Shown here: positions 51,955 through 60,404 of the stretch, in pieces
Layout of the letters: the number at the start of each line of letters is the position of its first letter
Numbering within the stretch: position 1 is the first letter of the stretch
Origin: Ignavibacteria bacterium
GTDB lineage: Bacteria; Bacteroidota; Ignavibacteria; Kapaibacteriales; UBA2268
Length of the DNA stretch: 64,000 nucleotides
Direction: 5' to 3'
NCBI GenBank assembly: GCA_026416955.1
Contig: JAOAEE010000042.1
Coordinates: 1 to 64,000, forward strand
Made by a program: the position numbers and the translations under genes
The notes under the pieces: model-generated
What the model was told of the DNA's origin: nothing
Seen by the model: only the letters and a program-made list of their open reading frames with translations
Databases searched by the model: none

Positions 51955-54165
51955 TTATTGTTCGTTAATTAATTCAAAAGTGAAGTTAACTCTTGTTCCG
52001 AAACCAACCTCGCTTTCGACCCAAATCTTTCCGTTGTGTAGTTCGACAAAGTCTTTGACTATCGACAAGCCAAGCCCTGTTCCCTTCTCGCCTTTTGTTC
52101 CATAGGAACTTTCGGTTCTAATATCTTTGAACAGCTTATTTATCTGCTCTTTGGTCATTCCCACTCCATTATCGCTCACGCAAAAGGAGATTTCGTTTTG
52201 CTCTTTTGTGCAAGTAACGGTTATTTCTCCCTCTTCATTTGAATATTTAATTGAGTTATGCAATAAGTTTTGCATAATTATTTGGAAAAGAGCGGCATCG
52301 AAGGAAAAGTATAGTTCTTGGGGTATAAGATTATTTATTACGACTTTTTTCTTTTTTGCTAAATCGGAAAGTAATCTAATGACAGCGTTAACAATCTCAC
52401 AAGGATTATTAACCATTTTTTGTGGTGTAATCCTTTTGCTTTGCGAAGCAGACCAAAGCAATAAATTTTCCAAGAGCATAGATAAACTATCTAGGGTTTC
52501 TTTCATTATCATAAGGACTTCGAATCTTTGTGGCTCGGATAAATTAGCATTTTGCTCAAGAAGAAAGAGATTTGTGTTTTTTATCCCACCGAATGAGTTT
52601 TTAAGGTCGTGGGCAATTACCGAAAACAATATGTTTTTTGTTTTGTTTATCGATTCTAATTCATCGTTAGTTTTGATAAGTTTTTTTTGTGATGATTCCA
52701 AGTCGAAATTGAGTTTTTCGGTAAGAATAAGAGCATTTTTTAATTTTTTGTTCAAATCCGTAAGCTGATGATTTTTCTCTTCAAGTTCTTTTGCTATTTG
52801 CTTCTTTTTTCTATAATAATGATATATTAAAATTGAAAAAATAATGAGAATGATTGCGACAATTACCAACAGTAAAGTAATTGTTCTTTGGGATTTTAGT
52901 TGTTGCTCTTTGTAATTTTTTTCGATATTTAAAACTTCGAGTGCTTGTATTTTATTATGTAATTCAACATCAAGTTCAGCATTTTTGATGTTTTTAGCTA
53001 AAGTTTTTTTAATAACAGAATCGAGATAAGGAACAACCAAGCCACGTAAAATGTTGGATTTTTTGTGCTGTCCCAATTGTGTGTAAATTTGTGCAGCCAA
53101 ACTATAAAAATCTATTGCTAAATGTTTAATATTTGGGTTTTTATTAATAATTGTCAATGCTTCGTCGATGTACTTTAAAGCATCTTTGGAAAAACCTTTA
53201 TCGTAAAGAAATTTCGAGATAATAAAGTGATGATTAACAATTAATGGTTGGTTTTGAACATTTTTTATTGTTTGTATTGATTTTTTAAGATAGAAGAAAC
53301 CAGAGTCCTTCTTGTTTATTGATAAGTATGCCATACCAGTAGTAAGTTCGGCTTGTGAACGAAACTTAACATATTCTGGGTAATCTAATTTAGGAATAAA
53401 TTGCTTCTCGTCGAAATAATAAGATAATTTCGAGTAGTAGATTGCGCTATCGTATTTTCTCAAATCGAAGTAAATATTTCCTATTAGGTGGTAATAGTAT
53501 TGCTGGTGCAATTTATTTAAAGTGGTTTTGAGCCTAAAGTTTTCTGCTTTTTTTACATAAAAAAATGCCGAATCGAAGTTGCCCATTTTTTGAAAACACA
53601 AGCCAATATTTTCTGTCGAGACAGCTCTGCCGTGTTCAAAATTCAAGCGGACAAGAGGTGACAATTCTTTCTTTTGTAAATATTCCTGAAAAAGGTTGTA
53701 AGATTTGTGGTATAATTTCATTGCCTCTGTAAATTGGTTGTATGAGAAAAGTAAGTTTCCCAAGGAAATATAAAACCAACCTAAGTTGATTTCTTCCTTA
53801 GTCTTCTTTAATGCATCGATTGCTAAGTAAATATACTTCGCGGAAAATTCTATGTTTTGCATATTTTTGTAAAGTTGAGCAAGGGAACCATATATCAAAG
53901 CCTTTTTAAAGTTTGAGTTTAAGGCATTAGGTATTTTAAGAATCTCGTTGTAAAATGCTAAACCTTCCTCTGGGTTAGAGTAGGAAAAATATTCCAAAAG
54001 TTTACCTGAAAGAAATACTGCAACACTATCTTCAACATCCCCTGTAAATAATTCTTTAATTAGGTTCTTAGTTTTTTCTACTTCGTCGTTACTATTACAT
54101 TTTGCTTTGTTTAGCGAAAGTAATAATATTACGAGCAAGAGGAAAGAGTAGAAAAATCTAACCAT
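51955..54165 (-). CDS. TPR-domain sensor histidine kinase (tandem copy 2)
   Basis: A 736-residue paralogue of the kinase at 49551-51785. It has the same layout: N-terminal membrane segment (FFYSFLLLVILLLSLNKAKC), periplasmic TPR repeats (YGSLAQLYKNMQNIEFSAKY and following), membrane helix near 440 (IVAIILIIFSILIYHYY), a coiled coil, and a kinase core with FSVIAHDLKNSFGGIKN (His near 519), NLLHNSIKYS, VSDNGVGMT and GTKGEKGTGLGLSIV. The kinase cores are nearly identical, while the sensor parts differ, fitting different inputs and shared output. No response regulator is adjacent. Confidence 0.9.
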   Translation of the reverse strand: MVRFFYSFLLLVILLLSLNKAKCNSNDEVEKTKNLIKELFTGDVEDSVAVFLSGKLLEYFSYSNPEEGLAFYNEILKIPNALNSNFKKALIYGSLAQLYKNMQNIEFSAKYIYLAIDALKKTKEEINLGWFYISLGNLLFSYNQFTEAMKLYHKSYNLFQEYLQKKELSPLVRLNFEHGRAVSTENIGLCFQKMGNFDSAFFYVKKAENFRLKTTLNKLHQQYYYHLIGNIYFDLRKYDSAIYYSKLSYYFDEKQFIPKLDYPEYVKFRSQAELTTGMAYLSINKKDSGFFYLKKSIQTIKNVQNQPLIVNHHFIISKFLYDKGFSKDALKYIDEALTIINKNPNIKHLAIDFYSLAAQIYTQLGQHKKSNILRGLVVPYLDSVIKKTLAKNIKNAELDVELHNKIQALEVLNIEKNYKEQQLKSQRTITLLLVIVAIILIIFSILIYHYYRKKKQIAKELEEKNHQLTDLNKKLKNALILTEKLNFDLESSQKKLIKTNDELESINKTKNILFSVIAHDLKNSFGGIKNTNLFLLEQNANLSEPQRFEVLMIMKETLDSLSMLLENLLLWSASQSKRITPQKMVNNPCEIVNAVIRLLSDLAKKKKVVINNLIPQELYFSFDAALFQIIMQNLLHNSIKYSNEEGEITVTCTKEQNEISFCVSDNGVGMTKEQINKLFKDIRTESSYGTKGEKGTGLGLSIVKDFVELHNGKIWVESEVGFGTRVNFTFELINEQ

Positions 54166-54470
54166 TAAAATATCTTATTTAAAATGTATATTTTAAAAAG
54201 CAAAATTAGATAATTTTATTTAAATCGATAAATTTTAAAAATTATTCTACACTTGTACTTTCAACTTTTTTTATTTTTCCCTGTACAAACAGAAAGATAT
54301 CGAACAATGAAAAGAAAAAATTTCTCGGAACAGTAAACAAATTTTCGCGAGCAAGAATTGTAAGTTATTAATTTTTTGTCACTTAGATTTTTTGTACGAA
54401 ATTTTGTTTCGTTTATTAAATTCGTAACAAGGGAAAAATTTTGTTTGTTGAATTATTTAAAGGAATTTTT
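54166..54470. other. Divergent intergenic region, no gene seen
   Basis: 305 AT-rich bases between the second kinase (minus) and the WG-repeat gene (plus). Apart from a TAATTTTG element for the kinase and an AAAGGAA ribosome site at 54459-54465 for the WG gene, I see no ORF or hairpin of note. Confidence 0.6.
54201..54208 (-). promoter_or_regulatory. Putative -7 element for the second histidine kinase
   Basis: The minus-strand reading is TAATTTTG, the same octamer found before glgA and tRNA-Thr, 35 bases before the kinase start. A -33 TTTG is not seen at 19-21 bases. Confidence 0.3.
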
Positions 54471-55712
54471 ATGTTCTGCTCGAATTACATTAAACCGGTT
54501 AGCAATTTCTTTGCCCAAATTCAAGGTAAGTTGTTTATTCTTCTCTTTTTTATCACACTGATAAGTGGTGTGAGTTCCACAAGTTTTTCCCAAGTCGATA
54601 CATCTTTGTTAAAGCTTATTTTTGAAAATCCCGAGACTTTGGAATTTCTTTTGTCAGATTCCGAGGAGATAAACGAAAGCGAGAGTGATTTCCCAATTCC
54701 AATTTTAAGCAATGGGTTGTATGGTTATTCTAATCGAAACAAAGAAATTGTAATTCGATGTAAATACGACAAGGCTGAATTATTCGACCCCAGCACAGGT
54801 CTTGCTCTTGTTGTTTTAGATGGTAAGTTTGGCTTTATCGACAGGAAAGGAACGCTAGTAATTCCATTAAAGTATGAATACAACCTTGGCTATGGAATGA
54901 CTGGAATAATTAAATTCTCCGAAGGCTTGCTTCCAGTAGAAAACAATGGCAAACAAGGTTACATCGACACAAAAGGAAAAGTTGTCATTCCATTTAAATT
55001 TAAAGAGGCGTACTACTTTTCCAATGGTCTTGCTGTTGTTAAAGTCAGAGATAAATATGGTGTTATCGATAGGGAAGGGAATTTTGTTGCTAAACCTAAA
55101 TATGATTTTTGCTACGGTTATGTTGAAGGAATGTGCTTGGTTCGAATAAAAGAAAAATATGGATTTATTGATACGAAGGGAAATGAAGTCATTCCTTGTG
55201 TTTTCGACGATGCACTACATTTTTCCGAGGGTTTAGCAAATGTGAAATCGAATGGTTTTTGGAAATTTATCGACAAAGAAGGCAAGGTTGTTATCGATGA
55301 CAATTTCGAGTATGCTACTATTTTTTCCGAAGGAATGGCATTTGTAAAGAAAAACGATTTGGTAAAGTTGATTGATAAAACTGGTAAAGTTATTTCCCAA
55401 TATCAGTTCGAATCAGTGGAGCCTTTTTCGGAGGGATTAGCAAGAGTCCAAGTTGGTGGTAAATGGGGTTATATCGATAAGGAGGGGAATTTTGCAATCC
55501 AACTCCAATTTGATTATTGCCAGAATTTTTCCGAAGGTTTAGCAGCCGTGGGAACGGAAAATGGGAAATACGGTTTTATTGATAAAACTGGGAAAATTAT
55601 TATTCCACCAGTTTACGATGATGTTTGGGGGTTCAAAGAAGGTTTTGCCTATGTTAAGAAGAATTATCAATGGTTTTTTATCGATATTTTTGGAAATGAA
55701 TATATTAAGTAA
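54471..55712 (+). CDS. WG-repeat (KWG leptospira-type) secreted protein
   Basis: About 413 residues, starting MFCSNYIKPVSN; a signal-type helix follows (LFILLFFITLISGV). The body consists of about eleven WG repeats with the pattern YGFIDxxGxxVIPxxYDxxxxFSEGLAxVxxxx, for example FGFIDRKGTLVIPLKYEY, YGVIDREGNFVAKPKYDF and WGYIDKEGNFAIQLQFDY. Such repeats form extended beta structures, in many bacterial surface proteins, and their function is unknown. The ATG at 54471 is preferred over an upstream TTG because AAAGGAA lies in front. It is monocistronic, 36 bases before rlmN. Confidence 0.85.
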   Translation: MFCSNYIKPVSNFFAQIQGKLFILLFFITLISGVSSTSFSQVDTSLLKLIFENPETLEFLLSDSEEINESESDFPIPILSNGLYGYSNRNKEIVIRCKYDKAELFDPSTGLALVVLDGKFGFIDRKGTLVIPLKYEYNLGYGMTGIIKFSEGLLPVENNGKQGYIDTKGKVVIPFKFKEAYYFSNGLAVVKVRDKYGVIDREGNFVAKPKYDFCYGYVEGMCLVRIKEKYGFIDTKGNEVIPCVFDDALHFSEGLANVKSNGFWKFIDKEGKVVIDDNFEYATIFSEGMAFVKKNDLVKLIDKTGKVISQYQFESVEPFSEGLARVQVGGKWGYIDKEGNFAIQLQFDYCQNFSEGLAAVGTENGKYGFIDKTGKIIIPPVYDDVWGFKEGFAYVKKNYQWFFIDIFGNEYIK

Positions 55713-55748
55713 TATATCGTTTTAGCTTTTTAAGAATTAAAAACTTTT

Positions 55749-56822
55749 ATGGAGTTTATTAAAAATCTTACATATTTGGATATTGAAAGGTTCGTTTTGG
55801 ATTTAGGCTACGAAAAGTTTCGGGCTAAACAAATTTGGTTTGCGATTTATAGAAATCGGGTAAATAGTTTCGAAGAAATTCAGACACTTCCAAAATCTTT
55901 GAGAAAGGAATTATCGAACAATTTCTATATCAATTCAATAGTCTCAAATAGATTGGAGAAAGCAAGCGATGGAACGATTAAGTTCCTGTTTAAATTCAAA
56001 AATGGCTCTGCTGCTGAAAGCGTATTTATTCCTTGGGACAAGGGGCTTAAGGAAAGAAAAACTTTGTGCGTTTCGTCGCAAATTGGTTGTGCCTTGGCTT
56101 GTAGTTTCTGTGCAACTGGGAAATTGGGTTTGAAAAGGAATTTAACACCTTCGGAAATTATCGACCAAATATTTGAATGCGAGAAAATTATCGGTACCCG
56201 GCTTACAAATATTGTTTTTATGGGAATGGGAGAGCCATTGCAAAACTTCCGCACCTTAGTTCAAGTATTGAATGTTCTTACCGATGAAGATTGCAAATTG
56301 TTTAGTCGAAAAAACATCACAGTATCGACTTCTGGAATAGTTCCTAAAATTTACGACTTGGCAAAAATAGAAAGACCAGTGAAATTGGCAATTTCTCTTC
56401 ATTCAACCGATGAGGAATTGCGGAAGAAACTTATGCCAATTGCAAAAAAATGGAACTTAAAAGAAATACGAGAAGCTGCGATAAATTATTACAGAACTAC
56501 TAAACTTCCAATTACTTATGAATATATTCTTTTCGATGGTTTAAACGATAGCGAGATTGACGCAAAGCGGCTTGCAAAGTTCGCCCGAGCAGTACCTTCT
56601 AAAGTCAATATTATTCCGTTCCATCGTATTGATTTTGTGGAGTTGGATGATTTCCAAAAGCAGTTAAAGCCTTCAAGTTTTGAAAAAATCATTCAATTTA
56701 AAAATGTTTTAAAGTCGGAGGGGGTTCGTGCTTTCATTCGTTCATCGAGTGGGTACGAAATTAATGGGGCGTGTGGGCAACTTGCTTTTGCTAATTACAA
56801 ACAATTTGTGCAATGTGAATGA
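55749..56822 (+). CDS. rlmN: 23S rRNA (adenine2503-C2)/tRNA methyltransferase
   Basis: A 357-residue radical SAM methyltransferase that methylates A2503 of 23S rRNA and A37 of tRNAs. The cluster motif is CALACSFCATG with CxxxCxxC near 114-121. SSQIGCA precedes, and FMGMGEPLQNF near 157 binds SAM. The C-terminal Cys in GYEINGACGQL is the second active-site cysteine. GLNDSEIDAKRLAKF and VNIIPFHRIDF are typical. Cfr is less likely because gene length and context are housekeeping. The stop overlaps the next start as ATGA. Confidence 0.95.
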   Translation: MEFIKNLTYLDIERFVLDLGYEKFRAKQIWFAIYRNRVNSFEEIQTLPKSLRKELSNNFYINSIVSNRLEKASDGTIKFLFKFKNGSAAESVFIPWDKGLKERKTLCVSSQIGCALACSFCATGKLGLKRNLTPSEIIDQIFECEKIIGTRLTNIVFMGMGEPLQNFRTLVQVLNVLTDEDCKLFSRKNITVSTSGIVPKIYDLAKIERPVKLAISLHSTDEELRKKLMPIAKKWNLKEIREAAINYYRTTKLPITYEYILFDGLNDSEIDAKRLAKFARAVPSKVNIIPFHRIDFVELDDFQKQLKPSSFEKIIQFKNVLKSEGVRAFIRSSSGYEINGACGQLAFANYKQFVQCE

Positions 56823-57715
56823 AAAAATTACTTCTTGTTTTGTTGTTAATTTTGTTCAACATTTATTTTGTTTTACCTTTCGACAAGGAAAAACTTAGAG
56901 TTGGAGAATGTTATGTTGTCCGCTTAGTTAATGGAGATTTAATCGAAGGGGAAATAAAGTCTTTCGTTAGCAACGAAGATGGGGAAGGAATTAAATTCGA
57001 AACAGAACTTGGTATCGGAGAAATTTTTTTTACACAAATCGGCGATATTACAGAATGCACAAAATATTATCGAAATGGGCATAAGTATTTTCTTCTTCCT
57101 TCTGCGATTGGAATTGGAAAAAATCATTTCGTAGGGATGTTGGAATTATTTTTTTTGTATGCTGGTATTGGAATAACAGATTATTTTTCTTTGATTGCTG
57201 GACGCTCCTTGTTGCCTTTGGCTTATTCAAACCAGCAATTATCTTTGATAAATGTGAAGGGAAGTTTCCCAAAGATTGTGTTCGAGGACATTTTTCGAGA
57301 GTTGCATCTTGCTTTTGGTGGCAATTTAGGTTTTGCTAATAACAACAATAGGTTTCTCCATTTCTATGGAGTTGCAACTGCTGTTTTCTATAAAACAAGT
57401 ATATCTACTTGTCTATTTTATAAGATGGGAAGCGAAGATTTTTATATTGTTCGTTATGGGATAAACGCTCAAGAAGTAAATTATCCCAATGGTGCATTTG
57501 GATTATCGCTTGGAGTGGATTCAAGACTGCCCAAATATAAAGATATCCACATTATTGGAGAACTTTGGAACATAGACATAGCAAGACCTACCCATTCGGG
57601 CCTTTTTCTTGGAGTTCGTATTTCGAATACCACTTTTTGCTCAGATTTTGGCATTTGTTTGTTTACGCAACCGTTTGTTGTACCATTTGTTAACTTTGTA
57701 TGGACACCATTTTAG
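56819..57715 (+). CDS. Putative outer-membrane beta-barrel protein, unknown function
   Basis: A 298-residue protein with a signal peptide (KKLLLVLLLILFNIYFVLPF). The first 60 mature residues (VVRLVNGDLIEGEIKSFV...) look like a small beta domain, seen also in surface proteins with a DIEGEI-type motif. The rest alternates hydrophobic strands, and it ends FVNFVWTPF, a terminal aromatic strand as in outer-membrane barrels. No family name can be given. It starts by ATGA overlap with rlmN and overlaps kdsB at its end, so all three sit in one transcript; a shared function is not implied. Confidence 0.7.
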   Translation: MKKLLLVLLLILFNIYFVLPFDKEKLRVGECYVVRLVNGDLIEGEIKSFVSNEDGEGIKFETELGIGEIFFTQIGDITECTKYYRNGHKYFLLPSAIGIGKNHFVGMLELFFLYAGIGITDYFSLIAGRSLLPLAYSNQQLSLINVKGSFPKIVFEDIFRELHLAFGGNLGFANNNNRFLHFYGVATAVFYKTSISTCLFYKMGSEDFYIVRYGINAQEVNYPNGAFGLSLGVDSRLPKYKDIHIIGELWNIDIARPTHSGLFLGVRISNTTFCSDFGICLFTQPFVVPFVNFVWTPF

Positions 57716-58476
57716 AAGATGATGTAAGAAATTCAATAGGGATAATACCAGCACGATTGGATTCGACAAGGCTCCCCAGAAAACTTTTGCTCGATTTGGC
57801 TGGGAAACCCTTATTGCAATGGACCTTGGAAGGAGCATCTAAATCGAGGTATTTAAGTAAGCTTTTGGTTGCTACCGATTCACAAGAAATTGCCGAGTTT
57901 TGCACTTCTATTGGCTTCGACTATATTTTAACGCCAAAGGAATTTTCTTCTGGAACCGAAAGAGTGCTTTGGACTTATGAAACACTTGGTAAAGAATACA
58001 GATTTGTTGTTAATATTCAAGGGGACGAACCGTTCATCGATGGTAAAACTATCGATAATCTTCTTTTGAAAGCGTTTCAAAATAATGCGGATATTTCTAC
58101 TTTAGTTGCTCCCATAATCGAAAATAAAGAGATATTCGAGCCTTCAACTGTTAAAGTTGTATTAGATTTAAATAATTTTGCAATTTATTTTTCTCGTTCT
58201 CCAATTCCTTTCGTCCGAGATGTAAGTTCCGAAGAATGGAGCAAACATACAACCTTTTTTAAGCATATTGGTATATACTGTTTCAGCAATGGTGTTGTTG
58301 AAAGAATAAAAAAGATGAGAACTGGAAAACTTGAACTTGTAGAAAAACTTGAACAACTTCGTTGGATGGAAAATGGAGAAAAAATTTACTGTGTTACAAC
58401 AGAGAAATTTTTAGTTGGAATTGACACAGAGCAAGACTTAGAGCTTGCAAAAAATGTAATTAAAGGTTTGATTTAG
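57700..58476 (+). CDS. kdsB: 3-deoxy-manno-octulosonate (KDO) cytidylyltransferase
   Basis: Activates KDO to CMP-KDO for lipopolysaccharide inner-core synthesis. The nucleotide site is GIIPARLDSTRLPRKLL (about 14-30), VATDSQEIAEF, then NIQGDEPFID (about 105). FSRSPIPFVRD and HIGIYCFSNG are substrate contacts and ERLRWMENG-type ELEQLRWMENGEKI closes the family pattern. Start ATG at 57700 overlaps the previous gene by 16 bases; an extra nine residues precede the usual start. Length 258 is a little above normal. It implies a KDO-containing LPS. Confidence 0.93.
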   Translation: MDTILEDDVRNSIGIIPARLDSTRLPRKLLLDLAGKPLLQWTLEGASKSRYLSKLLVATDSQEIAEFCTSIGFDYILTPKEFSSGTERVLWTYETLGKEYRFVVNIQGDEPFIDGKTIDNLLLKAFQNNADISTLVAPIIENKEIFEPSTVKVVLDLNNFAIYFSRSPIPFVRDVSSEEWSKHTTFFKHIGIYCFSNGVVERIKKMRTGKLELVEKLEQLRWMENGEKIYCVTTEKFLVGIDTEQDLELAKNVIKGLI

Positions 58477-59476
58477 AAATTAGTGTAATTAATTCTTTAA
58501 ATACATCTTCGGATTTAATAAGACTCATATCATCAATTTTTTCTGGTATAGTAGTTTGTGGGGAAAGTGTCGAGGAAAAAGGACCAATTGGACCCCAGCG
58601 TTTTGCAGACAAATGAGGGGAATTTGGGAATAAGCCAACTGTTGGAATTTCCAGCGTAGAAGCAATATGAAGGATTCCAGTTGAATTTGCGACAAGCCCT
58701 TTCGAAATCGAGATTAAGGCGATGATTTCATACAAATCGAGTCGGCCCATTATGCTTTTTGCCGAAGGTGCATATTCTTGAATGGTCAATCCCAGTTGAG
58801 TTTCTTTTTCAGTTCCAGTAATAATAACATCGTAACCAAAACGAATGAGTAAATCGGCAAGTTCTCCGAATTTGTATGGTGGCCATACAATAGTTGAACC
58901 ACCACTTCCGGGATGGAGTACAACAAATTTGTTTATATTGATATTGAGAGTATCGAGCATCGAACGAACTTTTTTCAATGCTTCTTGTTTTACATTCACT
59001 TTCACATAGTGGAGCTCGAGTTTGCAGTTGAAAAACGACTCGACCATTCGGAGATTATATTTTGCTTCGTTGTATTTTGCCACTTTTCTATGGTCTTTTA
59101 CTTTGTGGGAAAACAGAAAAGAGTACCATCGATACGCAGAGCCGACTCGGTGTGGGACGCCAGATTTGTATGCCCAGTATACTTCGTTGAACCTTGGTCG
59201 GGGGAAAAAAGCCAATTCGGGGTTGTGAAACCTAAATATTTTTCGAAAATCATTATTATAATTTTCAATAAAGATAACATTGTCGATATATTCACATTCG
59301 TATAATAGTGGTTCAACATATTTTCTTGCAATTAGCGTTAAATTACATTTTGGTGATATTTCTTTTATACCACGGCACATTGGAAGTGTTAGTATCATAT
59401 CCCCAAGTCTATCGGTTCTAACAACAGCAATATTTTGAATATCCTTATAGGAATTACCGAAATTCATAATTTGCAT
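58460..59476 (-). CDS. GT9 glycosyltransferase, heptosyltransferase-like (LPS core)
   Basis: A 338-residue protein of family GT9, which adds heptose to LPS inner core. IAVVRTDRLGDMILTLPMCRGIKE (about residues 16-39, read in parts) has the family's xRxDxxGDxxxTxP pattern. VVLHPGSGGSTIVWPPYKF lies near 187, and the acceptor/donor segment SKGLVANSTGILHIASTLEIPTVGLF (read in parts) near 263. The donor sugar is not certain. It ends 17 bases inside the convergent end of kdsB. An alternative start is ATG at 59467. The combination with kdsB indicates LPS core synthesis. Confidence 0.9.
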   Translation of the reverse strand: MQIMNFGNSYKDIQNIAVVRTDRLGDMILTLPMCRGIKEISPKCNLTLIARKYVEPLLYECEYIDNVIFIENYNNDFRKIFRFHNPELAFFPRPRFNEVYWAYKSGVPHRVGSAYRWYSFLFSHKVKDHRKVAKYNEAKYNLRMVESFFNCKLELHYVKVNVKQEALKKVRSMLDTLNININKFVVLHPGSGGSTIVWPPYKFGELADLLIRFGYDVIITGTEKETQLGLTIQEYAPSAKSIMGRLDLYEIIALISISKGLVANSTGILHIASTLEIPTVGLFPNSPHLSAKRWGPIGPFSSTLSPQTTIPEKIDDMSLIKSEDVFKELITLISKSNL

Positions 59477-59503
59477 TTTTCAAAATTCGAAAATGCAAAT
59501 TAA

Positions 59504-60403
59504 GTGAAACAATCAGGAAATAATAAGTTTAATCTTGGGATTATTGTTTCGGCAATAATTTGCATTTTCTTTTCATTCAGATTTCTTCCCGGTAATCATT
59601 CCAATGATTATTACGTCCCAAAGGTAAAGAAGATTGGAAAATCAAACCTTATTTTCTATTACATACCACTTAAAGATACACTATACTATCTTGGGGATGA
59701 TTATATAGAAATCAATTTGAAGTTACAATTGGCGTTCCATATTACTCGCGATGGTGAAATCGACACTGTCAAGATATCCTCGGGGAACAAGTATCTTTCA
59801 AAAGGTATAGAAACCCCAACTGGTTTGTTTGCTGTACAAAACAAGGCCCCAATTCAAATTTCACGTCAATTCGAAAATACTGAAATGTTAAATTGGATAG
59901 GGTTTAGCGGGAACATTGGGTTCCACGGTTTAAAAAAGCGTGGATATTATTCCAGTTTGGGGCGAAGGCCAAGTTCCCACGGTTGCGTTCGTATGTCGAA
60001 TGAAGATGGGATTCGTTGGTACAAAAAAATTAAAATTGGAATTCCAGTTCTAGTTTACAAATCGAAATCAGAAAGGGTTATTAAATTTGCTAGTTTCCAA
60101 GATTTCAATCCAAGAGAAGATATTATTGTTCAGAGCCTAAATAGTAGTGTGGGCAATTTTCTTAACGAGCGGTTAATGAATATTCAACAAGGGTATCATT
60201 ATTGGAGGAATAGCGGTAGAGTTTTTCTTGCAAGTATGTTGCGTTCATATTCTCCGAGAATTGTGGTCGAAACAAATGAACAATTAACGTCGTTTCAACT
60301 TCCTAAATTGGTAGGAGAATTGCTAAATGAAAATAATAATGTTTCCACATTCGTTTACACCGATATTTTTAATATTTCGGATACTTGCCAAGTAAAAAGA
60401 TAA
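59504..60403 (+). CDS. L,D-transpeptidase (YkuD family)
   Basis: A 299-residue protein with an N-terminal membrane anchor or signal (LGIIVSAIICIFFSFRFL). The catalytic domain (about 50-180) shows LAFHITRDGEIDTVKISSG, TPTGLFAVQNKAP, GNIGFHGLKKRG (His) and RRPSSHGCVRM with the nucleophile Cys near 160. It makes 3-3 crosslinks in peptidoglycan or attaches a protein to it. The C-terminal 100 residues are unrecognised. The start is GTG, there being no close ATG. It ends two bases from the convergent T9SS gene. Confidence 0.9.
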   Translation: MKQSGNNKFNLGIIVSAIICIFFSFRFLPGNHSNDYYVPKVKKIGKSNLIFYYIPLKDTLYYLGDDYIEINLKLQLAFHITRDGEIDTVKISSGNKYLSKGIETPTGLFAVQNKAPIQISRQFENTEMLNWIGFSGNIGFHGLKKRGYYSSLGRRPSSHGCVRMSNEDGIRWYKKIKIGIPVLVYKSKSERVIKFASFQDFNPREDIIVQSLNSSVGNFLNERLMNIQQGYHYWRNSGRVFLASMLRSYSPRIVVETNEQLTSFQLPKLVGELLNENNNVSTFVYTDIFNISDTCQVKR

Positions 60404-60404
60404 A

